A model generated the notes under the pieces. It worked only from the letters and a program-made list of their open reading frames with translations, ran no database searches and had not been told where the DNA came from. Both the position numbers and the translations under genes were made by a program. From the NCBI GenBank assembly GCA_964442745.1, contig CAYUAI010000008.1, forward strand, positions 26,868-90,867: 64,000 bases of DNA, given 5' to 3'. The DNA is from CAYUAI01 sp964442745 (GTDB lineage Bacteria; Pseudomonadota; Gammaproteobacteria; S012-40). Below, piece by piece: positions 35,591 through 44,080 of the stretch (positions are counted from its first letter, which is position 1; the number at the start of each line of letters is the position of its first letter).

Positions 35591-36331
35591 TTAAATGTTT
35601 GGTATCACGTGAGCTAACAATATACGCACATTTTCCATACTGGCCGACAAATTTTGTTCGATCATTTCCATTGTCAAATTTCCAGGGCTACGGCCAGCCG
35701 CTAAATTGGCAACGACCGCAATCGTCGCATACTGTATATCCAACTCCCGCGCCAAAGCCGCCTCTGGCATCCCCGTCATGCCAACGATGTCACACCCATC
35801 GCGCTCCAATCGATTAATTTCTGCAACCGTCTCCAAACGGGGTCCTTGAGTTGCTGCATAAGTCCCCTCCATTGCCGCCTCAAACTCAAGTGCTTGACAA
35901 CCCTCAATCAGCACTTGCCTTAGCGAAGCACTATAAGGCTCACTAAAATCAATATGGGTAACGTGTGATAAACCTTCTTCAAAAAACGTATTAATCCGTG
36001 ACCAGGTGTAATCAATAATCTGATCAGGAATCGCCAACCGTTGAGCCACCATATCCGCACGAATCCCACCCACCGCCGCCACCGCAATAATATTTTTCAC
36101 CCCCGCATTGTTAAGCGCCCAAATATTCGCTCGGTAATTAATTTTATGGGGAGGAATCGTATGGCTATAGCCATGGCGCGGTAAAAATAACACTTCGATA
36201 CCGGCTAATTCACCGAAAATCAGGGGTGTTGATGGCTCTCCATAGGGCGTTTGTACAATTTCCCGTTTGGTAATATTTAAATTTTTCAGAGTCGTTAACC
36301 CTGTCCCACCTATAATTGCTAATTTACTCAT
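35591..36331 (-). CDS. S-methyl-5'-thioinosine phosphorylase (MTAP/PNP family)
   Basis: 246 residues. Phosphorolysis of a methylthio-purine nucleoside in methionine salvage. The phosphate motif GGTGL and the LPRHGYSHTIPPHKINYRAN block are family hallmarks, as are YAATQGPRLET and GMTGMPEAALARE. In human MTAP two Asp residues after the last of these bind the adenine amino group; here the corresponding stretch is VVANLAAGR, with Asn and Ala instead. Purine nucleoside phosphorylases for 6-oxopurines use Asn. This favours methylthioinosine, as in Pseudomonas PA3004, over methylthioadenosine. It overlaps the hypoxanthine phosphoribosyltransferase gene by 8 bp, which would use its hypoxanthine product. 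Confidence 0.85.
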   Translation of the reverse strand: MSKLAIIGGTGLTTLKNLNITKREIVQTPYGEPSTPLIFGELAGIEVLFLPRHGYSHTIPPHKINYRANIWALNNAGVKNIIAVAAVGGIRADMVAQRLAIPDQIIDYTWSRINTFFEEGLSHVTHIDFSEPYSASLRQVLIEGCQALEFEAAMEGTYAATQGPRLETVAEINRLERDGCDIVGMTGMPEAALARELDIQYATIAVVANLAAGRSPGNLTMEMIEQNLSASMENVRILLAHVIPNI

Positions 36332-36884
36332 CGTTTTTTTGCGCCGCGTAGATGCCTTTTGCGTTTCTCAGATAACCCTTGTAATCCATACCATAACCAA
36401 AAACATATCGGTCCGGTACGCTTAATCCAATAAAATTCGCATTCGCTACTCCTTGCTTTCTTTCATGTGATTTGTTGATAAGCACCGCACTATACACTTC
36501 TTTTGCCTGGCTATTCCGGCAATAAGCTAAAATCGAAGCAAGTGTTAAACCTTCATCCAAGATATCATCAATCACTAAAACGACACGATCTTTTAAGCTA
36601 TGTTTTGGTTTAGCCACCCACTCTAATTCATTCCCTTGCGTTAAATTTCCATACCGTGTCGCATGTACATAATCGAGTTGCAGGGGAAAATTTAAGTGCA
36701 ATAACAACTGCCCAGTAGGAATTAAACCACCAGTCATGACACACAGCACCAAAGGGTTTTTCTCTGCCATATGTTCCGTAATCTCCGATGCCATGCATTG
36801 AATCGCCTCTTCGACTTGCTGCTGACTATATAAACGGTCTGCTCGATCAAACACCTGCATCGCTTGTTTCCCAGTCACCGACAT
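36324..36884 (-). CDS. hpt: hypoxanthine-guanine phosphoribosyltransferase
   Basis: 186 residues. Converts hypoxanthine or guanine plus PRPP to IMP or GMP. The PRPP-binding motif VVLVIDDILDEGLTLA (about 100-115) is complete; LCVMTGGLIPTGQLL forms the first loop, and VPDRYVFGYGMDYKGYLRN is the C-terminal purine-binding region of the family. Upstream of, and overlapping, the MTI phosphorylase gene: the pair would salvage the purine released from methylthioinosine. Confidence 0.93.
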   Translation of the reverse strand: MSVTGKQAMQVFDRADRLYSQQQVEEAIQCMASEITEHMAEKNPLVLCVMTGGLIPTGQLLLHLNFPLQLDYVHATRYGNLTQGNELEWVAKPKHSLKDRVVLVIDDILDEGLTLASILAYCRNSQAKEVYSAVLINKSHERKQGVANANFIGLSVPDRYVFGYGMDYKGYLRNAKGIYAAQKNDE

Positions 36885-36990
36885 CCCCCCTCCTTATTCT
36901 CAATATCAAATGCTTTCATTGTTTATTTTACCGCACTCGGCGTGTCAGGCGAGCCAACTGAAGTCATCAAAATATGCCGTCTACCGTGCA

Positions 36991-37359
36991 TTAATACGTG
37001 AAAGTGACCGTATCATCATCCATCGCTTCGCTGATCACATAGGCCCCCCCGACCGTCTCTTCCACTTCAGGGATTAAATCATCCCCCCAAAGATCCAGTG
37101 TCGGCGTGCATACTTTAAATTTAACACCGGCTTCGTGCGCATCCTTGATGAAATCATAAACACTCTTAGGACTCCCGGCTTGCACGTATAAATTTTCAGC
37201 GACCCCTTTTTTTGCTAACTCACCCGCTCGCCCGGTTAACACCACCTCAACCTCAAATTCCATGGCGGCGGCCACCGTTGCCTGAAAAAAAGGAGCACCT
37301 AACTCAGAAGGATTTTTCGGATCCGTGTTTACCATAATAATTAAAAGCTTATCAGCCAT
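36991..37359 (-). CDS. DsrE-family small protein
   Basis: 122 residues from the ATG at 37357-37359 (MADKLLIIMVN), which has GGAGAG seven bases upstream. A TTG further out falls inside that ribosome site and is rejected. The alpha/beta layout with PFFQATVAAAMEFEVEVVLTG and a later conserved Cys in FKVCTPTLDL (about residue 89) fits DsrE/F-like sulfur-relay relatives. Single Cys, no partner DsrF/DsrH or TusA gene nearby, so a sulfur-transfer role is only possible. The end is acidic (EAMDDDTVTFTY). Lies 106 bp upstream of hpt. Confidence 0.75.
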   Translation of the reverse strand: MADKLLIIMVNTDPKNPSELGAPFFQATVAAAMEFEVEVVLTGRAGELAKKGVAENLYVQAGSPKSVYDFIKDAHEAGVKFKVCTPTLDLWGDDLIPEVEETVGGAYVISEAMDDDTVTFTY

Positions 37360-37862
37360 ATATTTACTCTCCAAATACTTATCAAATTAAATCTATGTTC
37401 ACAATCAATATGGCAAAAACAATCACTAAAAGATCAACAAAAAACCATAATTTGTAACTTCGCGAAGTATATACCATAAATGAATACACCAACACACAAC
37501 TTCAAGCCTTTTCTGGGTGATTTTCAATCACCTCAAAAATCACGATAATTCTGCTAATATAGCATAGCTTTCATCCAGCCATTTTTTTGAACAAATTTTA
37601 TGGAGCAGCACCACATCTGACGAGATAGCCCATTGATAAAAATCACTTTAAAAATTAACACCCTAAAATAAAAAACACCTCAAGACTTGAAATGACTCCC
37701 AACCAAGCACGGATGAGTGAGTAACCACCCGCTATTGCCGAAAAATAAATCATTTTCGCCAAAATGTGATTAATTTGTGAAACTCTGTCGATATACTGGT
37801 ATCGACTCACTGGAAAAGTCACCCAATTTATCGCTCACCAGCTCGCTGTAAGGAATGTCAAA
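37360..37862. other. divergent regulatory region upstream of the two-component operon
   Basis: About 500 bases between the DsrE-like gene (minus) and the response regulator (plus). AT-rich, with stops in all frames, no RNA gene recognised. It contains a clear inverted repeat at 37787-37806 (listed). GTAAGGAATG before 37863 includes AAGGA as the ribosome site of the regulator gene. Confidence 0.5.
37787..37806. promoter_or_regulatory. candidate operator upstream of the response-regulator gene
   Basis: GTCGATA-TACTGG-TATCGAC is a perfect seven-base inverted repeat with a six-base spacer, 57 bases before the start codon. The spacing and position suit a dimeric regulator binding at the promoter. 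OmpR-type regulators more often use direct repeats, so a different regulator is possible. Confidence 0.35.
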
Positions 37863-38564
37863 ATGACAAAAAACGTCTTAGTCATTGAAGATAATGAAGA
37901 CATCGCTGATGTTGTCTCACTGCATTTAAAAGATCTGCCATGTGCCGTTAAACATGCCGCCGATGGAATCACCGGCTATCAATTGGCACAAACCAACAAA
38001 TATGATTTAGTGATACTTGATCTGATGTTACCCGGCATGGAAGGGTTGGAGATTTGTAAACGTTTGAGAGCTCAACCCAATTATACGCCGATATTAATGC
38101 TCACCTCCAAGTCATCTGAAATTGATCGCGTTTTAGGTTTAGAAATGGGTGCCGATGACTATCTAACAAAACCATTCAGTGTTCGCGAGTTATTAGCTCG
38201 CGTCAAAGCCTTGTTCCGCCGCATGGATGTTTTTAGCGACACCAAGCAAAACAAAAGAACCTCCATTGAACGCGCCAGCATTCGCATTGATTTTGAAAAA
38301 CGCACCGTATTTATTGCTGAAAAAATGATTGACCTGACCGTCAAAGAATTTGATTTACTGGTGCAATTTATTGAAAATCCAGGCCGGGTCTATACGCGAA
38401 CTCAGTTATTAGATTTAGTGTGGGGATACGGACATGAAGGATACGAACATACCGTCAATTCTCACATTAATCGTTTACGAAATAAAATAGAAAATAATCC
38501 AGCCAAACCTCAATATATTTTAACCGTGTGGGGACTCGGTTATAAATTTAACGATACGCTTTAA
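37863..38564 (+). CDS. OmpR/PhoB-family response regulator
   Basis: 233 residues. The receiver domain (1-120) has the acidic pocket in VIEDNEDIAD, the phospho-Asp in VILDLMLPGMEG (D53-54 region), LTSK and LTKPF with the conserved Lys. A winged-helix DNA-binding domain (about 135-230) shows LTVKEFDLL, YTRTQLLDLVWG and TVNSHINRLRNKIE. Fully canonical. It is followed 5 bases later by its histidine kinase. The stimulus is unknown; no transporter or target operon is adjacent to hint at it. Confidence 0.93.
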   Translation: MTKNVLVIEDNEDIADVVSLHLKDLPCAVKHAADGITGYQLAQTNKYDLVILDLMLPGMEGLEICKRLRAQPNYTPILMLTSKSSEIDRVLGLEMGADDYLTKPFSVRELLARVKALFRRMDVFSDTKQNKRTSIERASIRIDFEKRTVFIAEKMIDLTVKEFDLLVQFIENPGRVYTRTQLLDLVWGYGHEGYEHTVNSHINRLRNKIENNPAKPQYILTVWGLGYKFNDTL

Positions 38565-38569
38565 TAACC

Positions 38570-40045
38570 ATGTTTAAAACTTTATACGCTAAATTAGTTA
38601 TTTCGCTGTTAGTTTTGCTGTCCTTAGTCGGCACAGGCTATCTAGCCATCGCGTTGTACACGACCCCACTTTACTTACAAGAACTCAATCAAAAACTCCA
38701 TCGAACATTAGCCAGTAACCTCGTTAAAGAACAACAATTATTAGAAGATCAGCAAATCAACCATGCGGCACTCGAAGCCATTTTTCATAACTTAATGGTC
38801 ATCAACCCAAGTATCGAAGTCTACCTGAGCGATAACACGGGAAAACTGCTTGCGTACTCTGCACCGCCAGGAAAAATCAAAAGACAATCCATATCCTTAG
38901 ACCCAATATACCAATTTTTAGCACAAACCAAAGAATTTCCTATACTCGGCGATGACCCACGCGGTATACAACGACAAAAAGTCTTCTCAGTAGCCCCCAT
39001 TAAAGCAAACAATCAACTTCAGGGTTATCTCTACATTGTGCTTGGCAGCGAAGAATATGACTCCATTACCCAGCTCATTAATGGCAGCTATATCCTGCAA
39101 CTCACCGCCGCTAGTGCCATCATTGCCATACTCATTGTGGTGTTTGCCGGTATCATTCTTTTTAATTTATTAACCCGCCGTTTAAGGCTGCTCACTGAAG
39201 TCATGAGCTTGTTTAAGCAGAGTGATTTTCAACACCCCGTCACCTTACCGGCACGGTATGACGGACGCGCTGGCGATGAAATCGATGTATTAGGCACCAC
39301 CTTTCAACATATGTCTGAACGCATCATTCAGCAAGTCAAACAATTACAACATACCGATGCATCACGCCGCGAACTGGTCGCCAACGTCTCCCACGATTTA
39401 CGAACGCCACTGGCCTCTCTGCAAGGTTATTTAGAAACCTTATCGCTAAAAGGTAGCCTGCTCACCCAGATGGACAAGCAACATTACATCGAGCTAGCGT
39501 TAAAACATAGTCAACGTTTAGGCAAACTCATCAGCGAATTATTTGAATTGGCCATGTTAGATACCCAAGGCACCCAATCACACTTTGAGACCATTTCTCT
39601 CAGTGAACTATTGCAAGATGTGGCGCAAAAATTTCGCTTCAAGGCCGAAGAGAAAAAACTCACCCTCAAAACATTTTTACCCAAAGACGCCCTGTTTGTC
39701 TCAGCGGATATTGCCATGTTAGAGCGGGTATTGGAAAATTTACTGGAAAATGCCATCAAATATACCCAGACCGGTGGCACCGTATCACTCACCTTAATCC
39801 AAAAAAATAATAAATTGATCACACAGGTTGAAGATACCGGACAAGGCATCCCACCGGAAGACTTGCCACATATCTTTGAACGATTCTATCGCGTCGAAAA
39901 GCACCGAAAAAGCTCGCCGGAAGGCACCGGTTTGGGACTCGCCATCTCCAAACGAATTTTACAACTGCATGACTCGCCCATTAATGTCACCAGCACCTTG
40001 GGTGAAGGCACCTGTTTTTCATTCGTGTTGCCTAATATTTCCTAA
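38570..40045 (+). CDS. sensor histidine kinase
   Basis: 491 residues. Two membrane helices (about 9-30 and 178-200) flank a periplasmic sensor region of about 145 residues. HAMP follows (about 203-260), then the HisKA domain with the phospho-His in NVSHDLRTPLASLQG (about residue 275) and the ATPase domain: NLLENAIKY (N box), VEDTGQGIP (G1), FERFYR (F box), GTGLGLAI (G2). All motifs are intact. The sensor region has no family I recognise. Its stop lies 7 bases from the convergent phosphodiesterase gene. Confidence 0.93.
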   Translation: MFKTLYAKLVISLLVLLSLVGTGYLAIALYTTPLYLQELNQKLHRTLASNLVKEQQLLEDQQINHAALEAIFHNLMVINPSIEVYLSDNTGKLLAYSAPPGKIKRQSISLDPIYQFLAQTKEFPILGDDPRGIQRQKVFSVAPIKANNQLQGYLYIVLGSEEYDSITQLINGSYILQLTAASAIIAILIVVFAGIILFNLLTRRLRLLTEVMSLFKQSDFQHPVTLPARYDGRAGDEIDVLGTTFQHMSERIIQQVKQLQHTDASRRELVANVSHDLRTPLASLQGYLETLSLKGSLLTQMDKQHYIELALKHSQRLGKLISELFELAMLDTQGTQSHFETISLSELLQDVAQKFRFKAEEKKLTLKTFLPKDALFVSADIAMLERVLENLLENAIKYTQTGGTVSLTLIQKNNKLITQVEDTGQGIPPEDLPHIFERFYRVEKHRKSSPEGTGLGLAISKRILQLHDSPINVTSTLGEGTCFSFVLPNIS

Positions 40046-40052
40046 CATCGTC

Positions 40053-41240
40053 TTAGCAATCCACCCGAATAAAAGGAACCAGCAATTCATCCTCAGTTAG
40101 GCCACCATGCACACCTATCGGTTGAAAAACACGCTCACCTAACAACGTATCCTTGATAATAAAATGACCTTTCATTAACAGCACATAATCACCCAGGCGC
40201 TCATTCAATAATGGGTGAGCACAACCATCGCCTAAATAGCCTGCCTCGATAAAATCGCTGGCCTTATATAACTCACAAACCTCAGTCAATTCGTTGCGCA
40301 CATAACTTTCAAAAGTCTGTTGATGTCTTACCTGCACATAGCAATACGCCACTCTCGGTTCACCACACAAAGGCAATGACAAACACGCGGCTAATATCGG
40401 GTGATCTTTGACATACACGGTTTGGGCAACCGAGGTATCAATTAAACCATGGTCTGCAGTGATAATTATCGTACTATCACTGTGTTGCACCGCACTAAAT
40501 AACGCATCAAATTTGGCTTCCAAAGCCAGATAGTGATCAAAAACAACCTCACTCGCCACCCCATGCTGATGACATAAGCCGTCAAATTCCGGCCAATACG
40601 CATAAACAAACTGAGGCTCACGTACTTGATTCAGCGTTACTTCAATTTGCTCAAAAAACGCTGTCAGATCATGGTATCCTATGTTTTCTGCCCCTTGATA
40701 GGCATATTCACTGAACGCAGAGGAGATTAAATGCTGAGGCGAAATCACCACAACCCGACGATCAAGCTGATTAAAGAGCGACGGAACGCCGATGATATCG
40801 TAGGGAGTGATGCCGGCCGACGACAGCGATGCGCCATATCTTGAGGCGAACGGCAATAACGCCACCACGGTACCCAGTTCTTTCAAAAACATAAACCAAC
40901 CCGTCGCACCATGAGTTTTGGGAGATTGACCCGTCACAAAACTGGTGATAGCGGAGGCGGTCGTACTAGGAAAAACACTGGTTAAACTATCTTTTAAATA
41001 CTTTTTTAAGCCACCTTCATTGGCTTTTTCCAGCAGATAACGATACCCCAACCCATCCACAACAACGAGCACAATATTCGTTTTGAGCTTTAAGTCAGCC
41101 GGTGACAATATGGATAATGGCGTTGTATGGATGGGTGAATAGCCACAAGCCTGGGCAATCGATGCCGCCAGGTTAATAATGCTGTGTTGGTAGTTCGGTT
41201 TATTAATCACCCTAATTCCTCGCTGTCCCCCACATAACAA
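40053..41240 (-). CDS. alkaline phosphatase-fold phosphodiesterase/nucleotide pyrophosphatase family protein
   Basis: About 395 residues. Metal-dependent hydrolase of the alkaline phosphatase superfamily: VLVVVDGLGYRYL carries the first metal Asp, SVFPSTTASAITSFVTGQ has the nucleophile Thr, YWPEFDGLCHQHG and IIITADHGLID carry the remaining Asp/His ligands. No signal peptide is evident, so it may be cytoplasmic. The exact start is uncertain because the first residues (MLCGGQRGIRV) look poorly conserved; an internal start is possible. Substrate unknown. Follows gspF by 33 bases and may belong to that transcript. Confidence 0.8.
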   Translation of the reverse strand: MLCGGQRGIRVINKPNYQHSIINLAASIAQACGYSPIHTTPLSILSPADLKLKTNIVLVVVDGLGYRYLLEKANEGGLKKYLKDSLTSVFPSTTASAITSFVTGQSPKTHGATGWFMFLKELGTVVALLPFASRYGASLSSAGITPYDIIGVPSLFNQLDRRVVVISPQHLISSAFSEYAYQGAENIGYHDLTAFFEQIEVTLNQVREPQFVYAYWPEFDGLCHQHGVASEVVFDHYLALEAKFDALFSAVQHSDSTIIITADHGLIDTSVAQTVYVKDHPILAACLSLPLCGEPRVAYCYVQVRHQQTFESYVRNELTEVCELYKASDFIEAGYLGDGCAHPLLNERLGDYVLLMKGHFIIKDTLLGERVFQPIGVHGGLTEDELLVPFIRVDC

Positions 41241-41273
41241 CGGGTGGGCTTGCTGGTTACAATACTTGAGCAG

Positions 41274-42488
41274 CTAACGAATTAACGTATTCATATCCAA
41301 AATGGGCAACATGATCGCTAACACAATCACGAGTACCGCACCGCCCATTAATAACAACATCATTGGCTCAAACATACCAACTAAGGCAGATAAAAACGAT
41401 TCCATTTCGCGCTCTTGGTTGGCGGCGGCACGATCCAGCATTTCTTCCAGTTTGCCGCTGGCTTCACCACTGGCAATCAAATGAATTGTCATCGGTGGAA
41501 AATAACCACTTTTCTCCAAGGAGGCGGCGATATTCGTTCCTTCCCGTACTCGCTGAGAGGCTTCTGTCACGGCTTCTCGCATGGGAATATTTCCCATCAC
41601 TTGGGCTGAAATACGCATCGCATCCAAAACGGGCACCCCACTGGCCGATAAAATACTAAAAGTACGGGCAAACCGTGCCGTATTAAGGCCACGAGTCAAC
41701 TTCGAGAGCATAGGAATCGTTAACAAAATGCGATGGAATTGCCGCTTAAACCCTTCAAAGCGTAAAAAATAACTAAAGCAGAAAACCCCAATAGCTAAAA
41801 AAATCACCACCAAATAGCCATAACTGCTAATAAAATCACTCACTGCAATGAGCCCTTGGGTTAGCACGGGTAGCTCTTGCCCTGTGTGCTGAAACATTTG
41901 CACGACTTTAGGTACCACAAAGGCCAACAATACCATCACCACCACCACGGCCACAATGGTAATTAAAATCGGGTATAGCAAGGCCAACATGATTTTTTGC
42001 TTCATTTGTTGGCGTGCTTCGGTGTAATCTGCCAACCGATCCAACACCACATTCAGGTAGCCTGAATGCTCCCCGGCTTCCACCGTGCTGCGATATAATT
42101 CCGAGAATATATGTGGGAAATCCGCTAACGCCGCCGCGAGAGTATGCCCCTCCAACACCCGAGAACGCACTCCCATCATCATGCTCTTCAAGCGAGGTTT
42201 TTCGGTTTGCTGCGATACCGCTCGCAGAGCCTCTTCCACGGGTAAACTCGAACCCACCAAGGTCGCTAACTGCCGGGTAATCAATGCCAGATCGGATGCA
42301 TTAATACCCCGAACAAAGAGGGATTGAGCTTGTTTGCGCCCTTCACGTTGCAGCACTTCCTCCACAGCTAAGGGCATCCAACCCTGGTCACGCAAGGTCT
42401 GGCGTACTTGGCGTGCGGTATCCCCCTCTAAAACCCCTTTCTTTTCCTTACCACCACTATCTAAAGCGGTATATTCAAACGCACCCAT
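41274..42488 (-). CDS. gspF: type II secretion inner-membrane protein GspF
   Basis: 404 residues. Polytopic core protein of the secretion platform that contacts GspE and GspL. Starts MGAFEYTALDSGGKEKKGVLEGDTARQ as in GspF/PilC proteins. Two repeated F domains (about 70-195 and 275-395) and three membrane helices (about 170-192, 220-242 and 375-398). GspC in the same cluster argues for secretion rather than type IV pili. Thirty-eight bases downstream of gspE. Confidence 0.94.
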   Translation of the reverse strand: MGAFEYTALDSGGKEKKGVLEGDTARQVRQTLRDQGWMPLAVEEVLQREGRKQAQSLFVRGINASDLALITRQLATLVGSSLPVEEALRAVSQQTEKPRLKSMMMGVRSRVLEGHTLAAALADFPHIFSELYRSTVEAGEHSGYLNVVLDRLADYTEARQQMKQKIMLALLYPILITIVAVVVVMVLLAFVVPKVVQMFQHTGQELPVLTQGLIAVSDFISSYGYLVVIFLAIGVFCFSYFLRFEGFKRQFHRILLTIPMLSKLTRGLNTARFARTFSILSASGVPVLDAMRISAQVMGNIPMREAVTEASQRVREGTNIAASLEKSGYFPPMTIHLIASGEASGKLEEMLDRAAANQEREMESFLSALVGMFEPMMLLLMGGAVLVIVLAIMLPILDMNTLIR

Positions 42489-42526
42489 AAATTGATTGGC
42501 CTATTTAATTTTCATAACCTCGCGGG

Positions 42527-44068
42527 CTAGCCCTCTTGTGTCACTCGCAACACTTCTTCTAAAGAGGTTTCGCCCTTTAATACGCGTCGCATACCATCTT
42601 GGCGAATGCTTTTAGAATGTTTTCGAGCTTGCCCTTCCATGATATGTTCGCCCTTGCCGTCATGAATCATGGTTCTTAATACTTCATCGATTTCGATTAA
42701 TTCATATATCCCAGTACGCCCGCGATAACCTAAATCGTTGCAGGCGGCACAACCGACCGGTTGATAAATAGTCGGTTGACTCTCTGCCTCTTCACCTAAA
42801 ATGCGGCAGTCATTAGCATTGGCTGTTACCAGCTGTTTACACTCATTACACAACAATCGAACCAAACGTTGTGCTAACACACCGAGTAAACTGGAGGATA
42901 ATAAGAAAGGTTCAACGCCCATATCGCGCAATCGAGTCACCGCACCCACCGCGGTATTGGTATGTAAGGTAGACAACACAAGATGGCCCGTCAAACTGGC
43001 TTGCACAGCAATTTCTGCGGTTTCTAAATCACGAATTTCGCCCACCATCACCACATCAGGATCTTGTCGCAAAATGGCCCGCAGTCCACGTGCAAAGGTC
43101 ATATCCACCTTGGTATTTACATTGGTTTGACCTACCCCGTCTAAATAATATTCAATGGGATCTTCAACGGTCATAATATTACGTTTACGATTATTCAAGC
43201 GAGTCAGTCCCGCATATAATGTCGTCGTTTTTCCTGAACCTGTTGGCCCCGTCACCAACAAAATACCATGGGGTTTATGGATGATACGGTTCATCATATT
43301 AAGGTTTTCAAGCGACATACCTAGGTGTCCTAAGTCCATACGACCGGCTTGCTTATCCAACAACCGTAATACCACCCGCTCGCCATGCCCGGATGGTAAC
43401 GTCGAAACCCGAACATCCACCGCACGTCCGGCAATGCGCAAGGAAATACGCCCATCTTGCGGTAAACGCTTTTCGGCAATGTCCAATTTAGCCATGACCT
43501 TAATGCGTGATACGATCAGTGACGTAATGGCGCGTTGTTGCTCTAACACTTCGCGCAATACACCATCGACTCGCAATCGTACCACCAACCGATTCTCAAA
43601 TGGTTCAATGTGAATATCCGATGCATCCTCTTTGATAGCTTCGGTTAATAGCGCATTAATTAATCGAATAATCGGCGCATCATCTTGGGTTTCCAATAAG
43701 TCTTGTGGCTCAGCCAGCTCTTTGGCGACACTGGACAAATCAAACTCATCACCAAATTCGTCGGCCATTTGCATCGCCTGCTGCGAGCCTTTTTCATAAA
43801 GCTCCCGTAGCATTTGATCAAATTTGTCTTCATCAACCCCATGGATTGACAAAGACTTTTGCACATACCGACGCAATTCGCTCAAAGCTAACAACGTCAC
43901 TTTCGGCCCACAATAAATGACCGCGTCTTGCGGCGACTGACTAGCGATCAGCACCTGATGACGTTTAGCAAACGCAAATGATAATGAGCGCTCAACAGGT
44001 AAAGACGCTAAAATTTCGTTGGTGCTCGGCGCAGGCACCGATGGCACACTCAGCACAGGTGCATTCAT
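42527..44068 (-). CDS. gspE: type II secretion ATPase GspE
   Basis: 513 residues. Cytoplasmic hexameric ATPase that powers pseudopilus assembly. An N-terminal domain (about 1-140) binds GspL. In the catalytic core: GPTGSGKTTTLYAGL (Walker A, about residue 272), TVEDPIEYY (Asp box), GEIRD, the TGHLVLSTLHTN His box, and a zinc-binding tetracysteine (CNEC and CAAC, about 408-445) that distinguishes GspE from many pilus ATPases. Complete. Lies between gspD and gspF. Confidence 0.95.
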   Translation of the reverse strand: MNAPVLSVPSVPAPSTNEILASLPVERSLSFAFAKRHQVLIASQSPQDAVIYCGPKVTLLALSELRRYVQKSLSIHGVDEDKFDQMLRELYEKGSQQAMQMADEFGDEFDLSSVAKELAEPQDLLETQDDAPIIRLINALLTEAIKEDASDIHIEPFENRLVVRLRVDGVLREVLEQQRAITSLIVSRIKVMAKLDIAEKRLPQDGRISLRIAGRAVDVRVSTLPSGHGERVVLRLLDKQAGRMDLGHLGMSLENLNMMNRIIHKPHGILLVTGPTGSGKTTTLYAGLTRLNNRKRNIMTVEDPIEYYLDGVGQTNVNTKVDMTFARGLRAILRQDPDVVMVGEIRDLETAEIAVQASLTGHLVLSTLHTNTAVGAVTRLRDMGVEPFLLSSSLLGVLAQRLVRLLCNECKQLVTANANDCRILGEEAESQPTIYQPVGCAACNDLGYRGRTGIYELIEIDEVLRTMIHDGKGEHIMEGQARKHSKSIRQDGMRRVLKGETSLEEVLRVTQEG

Positions 44069-44080
44069 ATTGAGTCACAT

